Below, one piece after another: positions 17,081 through 26,763 of a stretch of 64,000 bases of DNA (the first letter of the stretch is position 1; each line of letters opens with the position of its first letter). Under the pieces are notes generated by a model. That model was not told the DNA's origin. It saw only the letters and a program-made list of their open reading frames with translations, and ran no database searches. Both the position numbers and the translations under genes were made by a program. Source of the stretch: CAMDPA01 sp963825625 (GTDB lineage: Bacteria; Pseudomonadota; Alphaproteobacteria; Rhizobiales; Hyphomicrobiaceae); contig CAWGUF010000019.1 in assembly GCA_963825625.1 (NCBI GenBank), forward strand, positions 124,001 through 188,000, read 5' to 3'.

Positions 17081-18370
17081 ATGGAATGCGGCTCGGGTGA
17101 GTGGGCTTGTGTGGTTCTAAGCTTACTAGAAAAGCATGGGGTGGAGGCATCTCACGCGCTTGGTTGGCTGCCTAGCGTGGAGCTTCACGTTAGAGAAAAC
17201 ATACAGGCATTGATTGGCCTGCTTGGTCTATCATTTGGTATCTATAAATGGTGGTATTTTCGTGATCGCGCCCTTCATCAGCGGCTTAAGGCCTATCTCA
17301 GCGAGCAGGATGCGCGCCTGAAAGAGGCGAGGTCGTATACGCTTGAGGCGATTAACCGGCCAGGAGCGAAGCGTCGGTTTGCCGAACCGCTTTTCGCCGT
17401 GGAGCCATTGCGCAAAGTGCTTCATAAGAAGGGTTGGAATTCCATTTTGAGCGCGAATACGCTTGAAACAGGTGCCGAACGCCTGATTGAGCAGGCTCTG
17501 CAAGGTGTCGAGGACCGGCTTGCAACGTCTCAGAACCAACTTGCGAGTTTTCGAGTGCAGCAAGCGAGTGCGCATTTACTCAAGGGCGCGATTGCGGCCG
17601 CGCGAGCTTCAAACATGCGAGATAGCGCACAAGCGTTCGCGTTGGATGATCGGGCCTTGAATGCATTTCGGACAGTGCAACTTGTTCCGGGATATGAACG
17701 TGATGTCGATGCGAAAGAGTTCGAGGCTCACCAGTTGCGAAAGCTGGGGCATCTTGCATTGGCGAAAGCTGCTTATTTGAAAACAGAAGAGTTTGCGGGT
17801 TTTTTGACCGATCAGCGTTCACGGGACTTGACAACTGCTCGTTGCCGGCGCTGGCGCGCTAGTATTGAGCAGCAAGAAGCTATAGAGAGGTATGCTCGAG
17901 GCCAGCAAATTGGACGTGGGAGTCATAGAGCTCAGCAGTTGCTTAGAGGCGACGAAGCTGGTCAGGTTTTAGGTGCACTAATGTTGCGCAAACCGTATGA
18001 GCCGTTTGGCGGTTGGGATGCAATCGACCAAGGAGACTACCACTATTTTGCAGCGTTTGTGAGCGATAATTTGGGCTTTAATCTCCAAAGAGACGGAAGT
18101 CTCAATGACGCCGTTACTGAATACAAGCGAGTATTGGAGAATACGCCGAGAAAATTATTCGGGTCCGAAACCAACAGGCGTCTGCGGGCTGCAGCTCATG
18201 CAGGTCTGGATCGCGCGCGAGCGGCTCAGAATAAAAGGCAGTTTGACGCCGCTTGGCTTCTGGCGCCATCACAGCCAGCGCAGGCCCATGCCCACGACGT
18301 AGGCCAGTCCAGCGGCGAGCAGGCCATTGACGAAGCTGCGGAGCAGGATGGCGTTGACGGCGCCCGATAG
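17081..18370 (+). CDS. unknown membrane-anchored helical protein; low-GC, foreign-looking, C terminus runs into antisense of another gene
   Basis: A 429-residue frame. GGAGGG precedes the ATG at 17081. One transmembrane helix is at about 38-57 (NIQALIGLLGLSFGIYKWWY); the rest is soluble, mostly helical, with TPR-like stretches (KLGHLALAKAAYLKTEEF; LNDAVTEYKRVLENTP). I do not recognise a family. GC content is near 50 %, far below the neighbours, and codon use includes many A/T-ending codons, which suggests horizontal transfer. From about residue 396 (base 18269) to the stop the frame is simply the antisense of the small membrane-protein gene at 18269-18517, so the natural C terminus was probably lost at the insertion junction. 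It may therefore be a truncated gene. Confidence 0.55.
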   Translation: MECGSGEWACVVLSLLEKHGVEASHALGWLPSVELHVRENIQALIGLLGLSFGIYKWWYFRDRALHQRLKAYLSEQDARLKEARSYTLEAINRPGAKRRFAEPLFAVEPLRKVLHKKGWNSILSANTLETGAERLIEQALQGVEDRLATSQNQLASFRVQQASAHLLKGAIAAARASNMRDSAQAFALDDRALNAFRTVQLVPGYERDVDAKEFEAHQLRKLGHLALAKAAYLKTEEFAGFLTDQRSRDLTTARCRRWRASIEQQEAIERYARGQQIGRGSHRAQQLLRGDEAGQVLGALMLRKPYEPFGGWDAIDQGDYHYFAAFVSDNLGFNLQRDGSLNDAVTEYKRVLENTPRKLFGSETNRRLRAAAHAGLDRARAAQNKRQFDAAWLLAPSQPAQAHAHDVGQSSGEQAIDEAAEQDGVDGAR

Positions 18371-18517
18371 TCCGAGATCGCGGCCGCGCTCGTAAAGCGG
18401 CGCGTGCTGGGCATACGAGATCGAGGCGAGCGCTATAGCGGCGGCGGCGACGGCCCACGGCGGCACGCCCGCAAAGCCTGCGAGAGAGGCGCCAAGTACT
18501 GCCAGATAGGCGAGCAT
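18269..18517 (-). CDS. small multi-pass membrane protein, unknown function
   Basis: An 82-residue very hydrophobic protein with two or three membrane helices: LAYLAVLGASLAGFAG, WAVAAAAIALASISYA, and AILLRSFVNGLLAAGLAYVV, separated by a charged loop (QHAPLYERGRDLGLSG). GGAGA lies 8 bases before the ATG, and GC content and codon use are those of the host genome. Its 3' half is overlapped head-on by the low-GC gene at 17081-18370. The alternation of hydrophobic helices with a charged loop argues that this is the true coding strand here. Confidence 0.62.
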   Translation of the reverse strand: MLAYLAVLGASLAGFAGVPPWAVAAAAIALASISYAQHAPLYERGRDLGLSGAVNAILLRSFVNGLLAAGLAYVVGMGLRWL

Positions 18518-18652
18518 GGTTGTGTCTCCGAGACCGCCACGCCCGCACCCCCTGCCAAGCGGCCGCGCAAGTTATGCCCGGATTCGGTTGCGGATGGGAG
18601 CGCGATCCCCAGGAATTACCAGCCCAGCGACCGCGCCGCGCTGGTTTTGGCA

Positions 18653-18776
18653 CGCTCCGGGCAACAGCCCGACGCGGTTTTTTGTTTCGCTCCGGGCAAC
18701 AGCCCGACGCGTCTTTGTTCCGCTCCGGGCAACAGCCCGACGCTGTCTTAGCGCGCTCCGGGCAACAGCCCGACGC
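18653..18776 (+). repeat. tandem array of four 23-bp hairpin repeats
   Basis: Four identical copies of a 23-bp unit, CGCTCCGGGCAACAGCCCG followed by ACGC, start at 18653, 18688, 18721 and 18754. Spacers are 12, 10 and 10 bases and T-rich, differing in sequence. Each unit can fold as CGGGC-AACA-GCCCG with a further outer GC/GC pair. The first copy is followed by TTTTTT. The array lies in the 326-base gap between the divergent small membrane-protein gene and the acyltransferase gene; nothing else is seen there. Spacing of 33-35 bases is about three DNA turns. Confidence 0.85.
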
Positions 18777-18843
18777 TTGGTGGGCATGATTGCTGCAGCG
18801 GGGGGTGAGAGAAACCCAGGCTCCTCCAGTTGACGTGGCAACA

Positions 18844-19989
18844 ATGTTCAGAATCGGACCATTCCGCAGCTCAAATGCCCCGGCGCAGCGTCGAGATGTT
18901 TCAATTCGCGACACCGATACCGGGCGGCGCAGGCGTGAAGGCCGGCTCGACTGGTTCGATTATGCCAAGGGTATCTGCATCATCCTGGTGGTGATGCTGC
19001 ACTCCACGATCGGCACCGGCGAGGCCTACCGGGACTGGGGGCTGGCGCCGCAGGGCTTCATGCATACGGTGGTGGCCTATGCCAAGCCGTTCCGCATGCC
19101 GGATTTCTTCATGCTGTCTGGTCTGTTTCTGTCCTATGCGATCGGCCGTGGCTGGCTGCACTATCTCGACAAGAAGCTGGTGCATTTCGCCTATTTCTAT
19201 CTGCTGTGGACGACGATCCAGGTGGTGGTGAGAACCGGCGCGACGAGCGGGCTGGAACCTGCCGGACTGTCGGCGCAACTGGTGGATGCGCTGGTGAACC
19301 CCTATCCGACGCTGTGGTTCATCTACGTGCTGCCGCTATTCTTCATCCTGACCAAGGCGATGCACGGCACAGTGCCGGGCTGGCTGATGCTGGCCGGCGC
19401 CGCGCTGCTGCAGATCCTGCCGGTGCATACCGGGTGGAAGGCGATCGACAGCATGGGCGCCCACTATTACGTCTACTTCCTGGCCGGCTATCTGCTCGCG
19501 CCGCGGATCTTCGCGTTGGCGCGCTGGGCGGAGGAGAACAGCGGCCGGGCTCTGGCGATGATCGCCGGCTGGGCCGTGCTGAACGGCATTCTGGTCTTCA
19601 CTCCTAGCCCCATCGAGGGCTGGACGTCGGTGGCGGCGCTGCCGGTCGTTTCGCTGGCGCTGGGCGGTCTGGGTGCGGTGGCGATCATCATGATCGCCAG
19701 CGTGATGGCCAAGGCCGACGTGCTGGGCATCATCCGATATTGCGGCAAACATTCGCTGGTACTCTACGTCTCGTTCACGATTCCGATGGCAACGACCCGG
19801 GTGCTGCTGCTGAAGACGGGTCTTGTCGCGGATACGGGGCTGGCTTCCGTGATCGTGTGGCTGGCGGCGCTGGCGGGGCCGCTGGTGCTGTACCTGATGG
19901 TGCGGTCGACGCCGCTGCGCTTCCTCTATGAGCGCCCGGACTGGCTGGTGCTGCCGTATCGCAGGTCGGCCACGGCGCAGGCCACCTGA
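18844..19989 (+). CDS. acyltransferase 3 family membrane protein
   Basis: A 381-residue integral membrane acyltransferase (Acyl_transf_3, OpgC/OafA-like). The family start LDWFDYAKGICIILVVMLHS, with the conserved Asp/Lys and the catalytic-type His, is near residue 40. About ten membrane helices follow (for example DFFMLSGLFLSYAIG and FIYVLPLFFILTKA). Such proteins O-acylate polysaccharides, glucans or lipids at the inner membrane. The N-terminal 35 residues are basic and cytoplasmic. The ATG at 18844 is preferred over earlier in-frame codons inside the repeat flank. It stands alone between the repeat array and uvrB. Confidence 0.87.
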   Translation: MFRIGPFRSSNAPAQRRDVSIRDTDTGRRRREGRLDWFDYAKGICIILVVMLHSTIGTGEAYRDWGLAPQGFMHTVVAYAKPFRMPDFFMLSGLFLSYAIGRGWLHYLDKKLVHFAYFYLLWTTIQVVVRTGATSGLEPAGLSAQLVDALVNPYPTLWFIYVLPLFFILTKAMHGTVPGWLMLAGAALLQILPVHTGWKAIDSMGAHYYVYFLAGYLLAPRIFALARWAEENSGRALAMIAGWAVLNGILVFTPSPIEGWTSVAALPVVSLALGGLGAVAIIMIASVMAKADVLGIIRYCGKHSLVLYVSFTIPMATTRVLLLKTGLVADTGLASVIVWLAALAGPLVLYLMVRSTPLRFLYERPDWLVLPYRRSATAQAT

Positions 19990-20101
19990 GGACCGTCGGC
20001 AGCGCCGGGGCCCCAGCCGCAAAGACGCACCGCGGCGAAAACGTGTTGTGAACGCCGCGGGCCGCCTTGAGCGGTGCGGGTTGTCGCGCCATATTCGGGC
20101 C

Positions 20102-22877
20102 ATGGCACGTGCTCCGAAATCGTCCGCCGCAGGTAAAAAGCCGCGTCCCTCGCGTGGCAAGTCCGGGAAGCCGCTGGCGCCGCCCGCGGAGACGGCCGCT
20201 GGCACGCCCGGTTTCGGCGAGGCGCCGCAGTCATATTTTGTGCCCGGCGCCCCCCCCGCGGGCGATCCCAGCGCATCCGGCCGGCGCGCCGCAGGCGTGT
20301 CGGATGCGCCAAGCAAGACTCTCCCGGCCTTGCGCAACCAGGCGCTGACGCCGTCGTCGGATACATTCAGTGTCACGGCGGGGCTGCACGCGCTGCTCGC
20401 CCGGCCCGAGGAGCGGTCCACAGCCGCGCGCGATCTGCTGGCGCGGCAGCCGATGATGGCCAGTCATCCGATCGTGGCCGGAACGGCGATGGAGTTCGTG
20501 CCGCACAGGCCAACCCGGCCCGAGAAATCGGAAGGCGGCATCCGGTTCGAGTTCGTCTCGGAGTTCGAGCCAAAGGGCGACCAGCCGCATGCGATCGCCG
20601 AGCTGGTGGCAGGTGTGCAGGCGCAGGAGCGGACGCAGGTGCTGCTCGGCGTCACCGGCTCCGGCAAGACGTTCACGATGGCCAAGGTGATCGAGGCGAC
20701 GCAGCGACCGGCGCTGATTCTGGCGCCGAACAAGACGCTGGCAGCGCAGCTCTACGGCGAGTTCAAGAGCTTCTTTCCGAACAATGCGGTCGAGTATTTC
20801 GTCTCCTACTACGACTACTACCAGCCCGAGGCCTACGTGCCGCGCACCGACACCTACATCGAGAAGGAATCCTCGATCAACGAGCAGATCGACCGTATGC
20901 GCCATGCCGCGACGCGTGCGCTGCTGGAGCGTGACGACGTCATCATCGTGGCGTCGGTGTCGTGCATCTACGGTATCGGCTCGGTGGAGACCTATACGGC
21001 GATGACGTTCACGGTGCAGGTCGGCGACCAGATATCGCAACGTCAGCTGCTGGCCGATCTGGTGGCGCTGCACTATCGCCGCAACGACGGCAATTTCCAT
21101 CGCGGCACGTTCCGCGTGCGCGGCGATACGATCGAATTGTACCCGGCCCACTTGGAGGATCGCGCCTGGCGCTTCTCGATGTTCGGGGACGAGATCGAGT
21201 CCATCACCGAATTCGATCCGCTGACGGGGCAGAAGAGCGACGAGCTGAAGCTGGTGAAGGTCTATTCCAACTCGCACTACGTGACGCCGAAGCCGACGCT
21301 GCAGCAGGCCATCCGACAGATCAAGGAAGAGCTGAAGCAGCGCCTCGACGAGCTTTACGCGAACGGCAAGCTCTTGGAGGCGCAGCGGCTGGAGCAGCGC
21401 ACGATGTTCGACATGGAGATGATGGAGGCGACGGGCTCGTGCGCGGGGATCGAGAACTACTCGCGCTATCTCACCGGCCGCAAACCCGGCGAGCCGCCGC
21501 CGACGTTGTTCGAGTATCTACCCGACAACGCGATCGTGTTCGCGGACGAAAGCCACGTCACCGTGCCGCAAATCGGCGGCATGTTCCGCGGCGACTTCCG
21601 GCGCAAGGCGACGCTGGCGGAGTACGGTTTCCGGCTACCGTCGTGCATGGACAATCGCCCGCTGCGGTTCGAGGAGTGGGATGCGATGCGGCCGCAGTCG
21701 GTTGCCGTATCGGCAACGCCGGGCGGCTGGGAGCTGGAGCAGACGGGGGGCGTGTTCGCCGAGCAGGTGATCCGGCCGACCGGGTTGATCGATCCGGAGG
21801 TGATCATCCGGCCGGCGACGAGCCAGGTCGACGATCTGCTGGACGAGGTGCGCAAGGTTGCGAAGAAGGGCTACCGCACGCTGGTCACGACGCTGACCAA
21901 GCGCATGGCGGAAGACCTCACCGAGTACATGCACGAGAACGGCGTACGGGTGCGCTACATGCACTCGGACGTGGAGACGCTGGAGCGGATCGAGATCATC
22001 CGCGATCTGCGACTGGGAGCATTCGATGTGCTGATCGGGATCAATCTGCTGCGCGAGGGGCTCGACATTCCCGAGTGCGCGTCTGGTGGCTATACTCGAT
22101 GCGGATAAGGAAGGTTTCCTGCGCTCGGAGACGTCGCTGGTGCAGACCATCGGGCGGGCGGCGCGCAATGTCGACGGTCGCGTCATTCTTTATGCTGACG
22201 GCATGACCGGGTCGATGGAGCGGGCGATAGCCGAGACCGACCGGCGGCGCGAAAAGCAGGTGGCCTGGAACGAGGCGAACGGTATCACCCCACAGAGCGT
22301 GCGCCGTTCGATCGGCGACATCATGGATTCGATGTACGAGCGCGACCATGTGATCGTTGATGCCGGTGTCGCGGCCGAGGCCGGTACGGCGCTGGTCGGC
22401 CACAACCTGGGGGCGGTGATCGAGGATCTCGAGAAGAAGATGCGCGAGGCTGCGGCCGATCTGGAGTTCGAGACCGCCGCCCGGTTGCGCGACGAGGTCA
22501 AGCGCTTGCGCGAGACCGAGCTGGCGGTTGCCGACGATCCGCTGGCGCGGGAGCTTGCCGTCGCCCCGCCGCGCGCTGCGACCTCCCGGCCTCCGAGCCG
22601 GGATCATGCGGGCGCGCGCAGCGCGCCGGTCAGGACTGCGGCAGGCTCAGGGATGGGCTCTGGGAAGGGCGCGCGCGAGGCGCAAGCAAAGAGGCCGCAC
22701 AAACCGGGGCTCGATGAGATGACGGTCGGGCGGACGGAGGTGCCGGCAGGCCGCGAACTGTCGACGCGGCCGCTGCCCAAACCGACGAAGACGGTCGATG
22801 TCGAGGACGGCATGGCGACCGTGCAGAAGGGCCCCCGTCGCGGCCGGGCAAAGAAGACGGGGCGGCCGGGGGCGTAA
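20102..22877 (+). CDS. uvrB: excinuclease ABC subunit UvrB (one-base frameshift at 22082)
   Basis: UvrB is the damage-verifying helicase-like subunit of nucleotide excision repair. Visible are the P-loop LLGVTGSGKTFTMAKV, the beta-hairpin YYDYYQPEAYVPRTDTYI, helicase motifs including ALILAPNKTLAAQLY and FADESHVTVPQIGGM, and the C-terminal UVR motif (EKKMREAAADLEFETAARLR) that binds UvrC/UvrA. An extra T at 22082 breaks the frame in GLDIPECA|LVAILDADKEG; removing it restores the protein across the conserved motif. About 125 extra residues precede the usual start, and a basic, Pro-rich tail of about 115 residues follows the UVR motif; both are seen in alphaproteobacterial UvrB. As an essential-type repair gene with intact sequence on both sides, the frameshift is more likely an assembly error than a mutation. 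Confidence 0.95.
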
Positions 22878-23433
22878 AAGGAAATCGTCACCGGTTGTGG
22901 GACCGTTCAGTGTAATGAGATAACATTTCAGATCGATCAGCTTCGGCTTTCACGGAATTTGATGGCCTGCTGCCAAGAGTCTGACTGCGAAGTGACCTGC
23001 ATTTCGAGCACGGTCGAGTCATCGAGTGTCAAGGTCGGAGTCTGGCGTGTTATCAGTGCCCACGTCGTTCAATAGGCCACGCAATGCGCGTTTCGGGAGG
23101 CGAAGAGGTAATTTCGCATGCTGATTATGCTCAGGTCGAACCCGTAGACTTCGTGCGGATTGTGCAGCAATGGTCGTAATGATACGCACACGGATTGCGA
23201 GGCAGTCCGTTCGGCCAGATCAATCGGCCAGCCATTTGCGGATGGCTGTGCGCGAATAGGCACAGATTTCTACAATCTGGCGATCGAGGGTAGGCTCTTT
23301 GCAGCATAGAGATTGACGGGGTTTGCCGGACTTATTACTGATAATTGTTCAGATGTGATCGGCCCGAGTGAAAGGAGGCGGATCGCAGCTGGGTTGTCCA
23401 TCTATCGTTCCGTATACAAAGGGAGGGGCGAAC
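22878..23433. other. 556-base intergenic region, no gene seen
   Basis: GC content drops to about 50 % and stop codons are frequent in all frames. Only short unsupported frames occur (longest 64 codons on the minus strand at 23069-23263). A small inverted repeat CAGATT-TCTAC-AATCTG lies near 23260-23280. It probably contains the promoter of the NTF2-like gene and may be the remains of a decayed gene. Confidence 0.4.
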
Positions 23434-23865
23434 GTGGGAAGGTGCGCGGAACGCGTAATCGAGACGTACTGCGATGCATACTTCCGGCGCGATTTCGATA
23501 CGTGCATCGATTTATTCGAGGACGATGTTTTTTCCGGCATTCATTTGGACAGGAACCTGGTGCCGTTTGCCGGGCTGGGATTTGGCAAGAACGCGGTGCG
23601 GCGCCGGCTGGAGATTCTGGACGAGCTGTTTGTCGACGACCACTATCGCTTGATGCGGGTTTGTCCGGAGGGGCAGAACAGGGCCTGGTCGCGGATCGAG
23701 TTCCGCTCCTACCATCGCGCGACCGGCGAGGAAATCGACGGGCATGTCCTGATCGACTGGCGCTTCCGCGACGGCCGCGTGATGCGCGCAGTGCACTATC
23801 CCGACAGGTCGCTGGTGGAGGCCTTTTTCCGGATGGTTTCGGCTGAGGCCCTGCAAACCGAATAA
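23434..23865 (+). CDS. NTF2/SnoaL-like protein
   Basis: A 143-residue protein of the nuclear-transport-factor-2-like fold: an N-terminal helix (RVIETYCDAYFRRDFDTCIDLFEDDVFSG), a middle helical hairpin (KNAVRRRLEILDELFVDDHY) and a C-terminal beta-sheet (RIEFRSYHRATGEEIDGHVLIDWRF). Members bind small hydrophobic ligands or act as isomerases, hydrolases or dehydratases. The GTG at 23434 is chosen because GGGAGGGG lies 6 bases before it; an in-frame ATG at 23368 has no such site. It is followed by the molybdenum hydroxylase gene and could share its transcript. Confidence 0.7.
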   Translation: MGRCAERVIETYCDAYFRRDFDTCIDLFEDDVFSGIHLDRNLVPFAGLGFGKNAVRRRLEILDELFVDDHYRLMRVCPEGQNRAWSRIEFRSYHRATGEEIDGHVLIDWRFRDGRVMRAVHYPDRSLVEAFFRMVSAEALQTE

Positions 23866-23966
23866 GCGGGCCTTGCTCATTCCCGATCAAGGGGGTCATG
23901 ATATCTGCCTGAACTCCAGAGGCGGGCCCAATGGGCCTGCTTTCGTTTGCGCGGATTGGATCGAGC

Positions 23967-26312
23967 ATGGCGGATGGTGAAATGGCCCGGTGGCTGGGGC
24001 GGCGGGTGGTGCGGGTCGAGGATGCACGCTTGCTGGGCGGGGAGGGCCGCTTCGTCGATGACATCGAGTTGCCCGGCTTGCTGCACGCAGCGTTTCTGAG
24101 AAGTCCGGTCGCGCATGGACTGGTGCGCAGCATCGACACCTCGGCGGCGGCTGCGATGCCCGGTGTCCGCGCCGTGCTGACGTACCAGGATCTCCGGCGG
24201 TTTCATGTCTTCGACCGTATCCCTCAGGCGCTGCCGGCCGGGGCACTGCGGTTCGATGTCGACCCCTATTGCCTGGTCGACAAGGAGGCGTGCTACGTCG
24301 GCGAGCCGATTGCCGTCATCGTGGCCGAGTCGCGAGCGGTAGCGGAAGATGCTGTTCGCGCCATCGAGCTCGATATCGAGCCGCTAGCGGCGGTCGTGGA
24401 TCCGGTCGCGGGCTTGCAGGCCGGGGCTCCGAAAGCGCGTCTCGACGTCCCGGATAATCACGTTGCCCACAGCCGTATCGACTACGGTGACGTGGATGGG
24501 GGCTTTCAGCGTGCTGCGCATGTGCTCAGCGCGCGCTTCAGGCTCGACAAGGGGGGGATGCATGCGATCGAGACGCGCGGGATCGTGGCGCGGTTCGAGC
24601 CGCAAGAGGACCTGCTGACGGTCTGGTGCAACACCCAGATGCCGCATCGGGCCAAGCAGATCCTGGTGGCCGCCCTGGGGCTCACAGAGCCTCAGGTGCG
24701 CGTGGCGGCACCCGATGTCGGTGGTGGCTTCGGTCCAAAGGCGACATTCCATCCCGAGGAGCTGGCGGTTCCGACGGCGGCCATGATGCTGGGGGCGCCG
24801 GTCAAATGGGTGGAGGACAGGGCCGAGAACTTCGTGGCCTGCTCGGGCGAGCGGTTGCAGGACTGGGATATGGAGATGGCGGTGGACGCCGATGGGCGGC
24901 TGCTTGCTGTCAGGGGGCGGCTTTGTCACGACCACGGCGCGGCGACGCCATACGGCGTGGCGCTGGCCTACAACGCGGCGACCAATGTCGTGGGGCCGTA
25001 CCGGTTGCCGGCGTACCGCATGGACATCGACTTGTGTCTGACGAACAAGGTTCCGGCGGTGCCCACGCGCGGCGCCGGGCGCCCGCAGGGCATGTTCGTG
25101 ATGGAGCGTCTGCTCGACCGGGCGGCTGCAGCGGTGGGGGTCAGCCGCGAGGAGGTCAGGCGGCGCAACTTCATTCAGCCTGAGGAGATGCCGTTCACGA
25201 TTCCCATTCTGCAGCGGGATGGCAGCGCCATGACATACGACTCCGGCGACTATCCGCTGTGTCAGTCCAAGGCGCTGGCCGCGATCGCGTGGGATGGTTT
25301 CGAAGCCCGCAGGGCAGAGGCGCGGTCGCAGGGGCGGCTGCTCGGCATCGGGCTTGCCAATTATGTCGAGGCCACCGGACGCGGGCCGTTCGAAAGCGCC
25401 AGGCTCAGCATCGGCGCATCCGGGAAGATTTCGATCGCCACCGGCGCCAGTGCTCAAGGCCAAGGCGTCGCGACAATGCTGGCACAGATCGCGGCTGAGG
25501 CGCTCGACGTGGACCCGGCCACGATTCACGTGGTGTCCGGCGACACGGTGGGCACGCCGATGGGTTTTGGCGCGTTCGCAAGCCGCCAGGCGGTGACCGC
25601 CGGCAACGCCATCATGGTTGCGGCGAGGCAGGTGGCGGACAAGGCGAAGCAGGCGGCATCGGCCATGCTCGAGGCGTCCGCCGACGACCTGGTGATCGTG
25701 AACGGGCGCGTGGAGGTGAAGGGGGTGCCGGGGCGGGGCAAGGCCTTGGCAGAGATCGCGCGGGCGATCAACGGCGTTCCAGGTTTTGCGCTGCCGGGCG
25801 GTGTTTCGCCGGGTCTTGCCGCCGCAGTCGATTTCGAGGTGTCGGCGCTGGCCTACTGCAATGGCTGTCACGTGGCAGAGGCGGAGGTCGATGTCGAGAC
25901 CGGGCAGGTGCGGCTGACCCGCTACATCGTGGTGCACGACTGCGGGCGCATCATCAATCCGCTGATGGTGGAAGGCCAGGTGCTGGGGGCTGTGGTGCAC
26001 GGCATTGGCGCCACGCTCTACGAGTGGATGCGGTATTCAGACGAGGGCCAGCCGCTATCGGTCAGCTATGGCGAATATCTGCTGCCGACCACCGATGTGG
26101 TACCGCGGATCGAGATGGTCCACGTCGAGACGCCTTCACCGACCAATCCGCTGGGGGTGAAGGGGGCGGCGGAGAGCGGCACGATCGGGGCGCCGGCGGT
26201 GATCGTGTCGGCGGTAGAAGATGCGTTGCGCGAGTATGGCGTGCGGGTGCGAGAACTGCCGCTGACGCCGGACCGGCTGCGCGCCTTGATTGCGGCTGCA
26301 GACGGACCCTGA
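23967..26312 (+). CDS. xanthine dehydrogenase family, molybdopterin-binding large subunit (orphan, second copy)
   Basis: A 781-residue molybdenum hydroxylase large subunit, with the same domain order as the protein at 1300-3642 but only distantly similar. Signatures are GRRVVRVEDARLLGGEGRFV at the start, DVGGGFGPKATFHPEE, the cofactor loop TRGAGRPQGMFVMERL, and VKGAAESGTIGAPAVI near the end, with the catalytic Glu. Again no FAD or iron-sulfur subunit is adjacent. It is followed closely by a DUF1330 gene. Likely to oxidise an aldehyde or N-heterocycle taken up or made by the neighbouring catabolic genes (inference). Confidence 0.88.
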   Translation: MADGEMARWLGRRVVRVEDARLLGGEGRFVDDIELPGLLHAAFLRSPVAHGLVRSIDTSAAAAMPGVRAVLTYQDLRRFHVFDRIPQALPAGALRFDVDPYCLVDKEACYVGEPIAVIVAESRAVAEDAVRAIELDIEPLAAVVDPVAGLQAGAPKARLDVPDNHVAHSRIDYGDVDGGFQRAAHVLSARFRLDKGGMHAIETRGIVARFEPQEDLLTVWCNTQMPHRAKQILVAALGLTEPQVRVAAPDVGGGFGPKATFHPEELAVPTAAMMLGAPVKWVEDRAENFVACSGERLQDWDMEMAVDADGRLLAVRGRLCHDHGAATPYGVALAYNAATNVVGPYRLPAYRMDIDLCLTNKVPAVPTRGAGRPQGMFVMERLLDRAAAAVGVSREEVRRRNFIQPEEMPFTIPILQRDGSAMTYDSGDYPLCQSKALAAIAWDGFEARRAEARSQGRLLGIGLANYVEATGRGPFESARLSIGASGKISIATGASAQGQGVATMLAQIAAEALDVDPATIHVVSGDTVGTPMGFGAFASRQAVTAGNAIMVAARQVADKAKQAASAMLEASADDLVIVNGRVEVKGVPGRGKALAEIARAINGVPGFALPGGVSPGLAAAVDFEVSALAYCNGCHVAEAEVDVETGQVRLTRYIVVHDCGRIINPLMVEGQVLGAVVHGIGATLYEWMRYSDEGQPLSVSYGEYLLPTTDVVPRIEMVHVETPSPTNPLGVKGAAESGTIGAPAVIVSAVEDALREYGVRVRELPLTPDRLRALIAAADGP

Positions 26313-26339
26313 GCGCGGTCAACCGATGGGATGGACATC

Positions 26340-26636
26340 ATGGCGAAGGGCTATTGGATTGCAGAGATCACGATCCGCGAGCAGGACGGGTATGAGGCCT
26401 ACCAGGCCGCCGTCCGGGTGGCGCTCGACATCTATGGCGGCAGATATCTTGTCCGCGGCGGCAGGTCCGAGGCCAGGGAGGGCGAGCCGCGTCCGCGTGC
26501 GGTGGTGATCGAATTCAAGGACTATTCAACCGCGGTTGCCTGCTACGAGAGCCCGGAATTCACCAAGGCCAAAGGTATGCGGCAGCGCCTGGCCGACACC
26601 GACTTCCTGATCGTCGAAGGCTGGGACGAGGCGTGA
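26340..26636 (+). CDS. DUF1330 family protein
   Basis: A 98-residue dimeric alpha-beta-barrel type protein of the DUF1330 family. The pattern KGYWIAEITIREQDGYEAYQ, GGRYLVRGGRSEAREGE, VVIEFKDYSTAVACYESPEF and FLIVEGWDE is diagnostic. The fold resembles monooxygenase-like ferredoxin folds, but function is not established. It starts 27 bases after the molybdenum hydroxylase and is likely cotranscribed with it. Confidence 0.9.
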   Translation: MAKGYWIAEITIREQDGYEAYQAAVRVALDIYGGRYLVRGGRSEAREGEPRPRAVVIEFKDYSTAVACYESPEFTKAKGMRQRLADTDFLIVEGWDEA

Positions 26637-26763
26637 GCGCGACAGTGGCGCCGGCTCGCGGCAGGTGCCAATATGTGGCATGGATCGGGTGGGACGATGC
26701 TGCTACCAACCGAACTTTCGCATAGAGACGTGCAAGACGAGCTGATCGATTGCGAGCAAGCCC

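Noticed and set aside
18653..18776. CRISPR array
   Set aside because: Units are hairpins of 23 bp with spacers of only 10-12 bases, and no cas genes are present.
18114..18914. Long minus-strand frame with repeated Gly-Cys-Cys-Pro-Glu-Arg peptides
   Set aside because: It only translates the DNA hairpin repeats and the shadow of neighbouring genes; no start signal or sensible composition.
22060..22110. Programmed ribosomal frameshift in uvrB
   Set aside because: No slippery heptamer, stem-loop or Shine-Dalgarno-like stimulator at the site, and similar one-base indels occur in seven other genes.
23069..23263. 64-codon minus-strand gene
   Set aside because: No ribosome-binding site, no recognisable composition, in AT-rich intergenic DNA.
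24384..26000. 538-codon minus-strand open frame
   Set aside because: Pure shadow of the molybdenum hydroxylase gene: His/Arg/Pro-rich, no ribosome-binding site; the plus frame has all family motifs.
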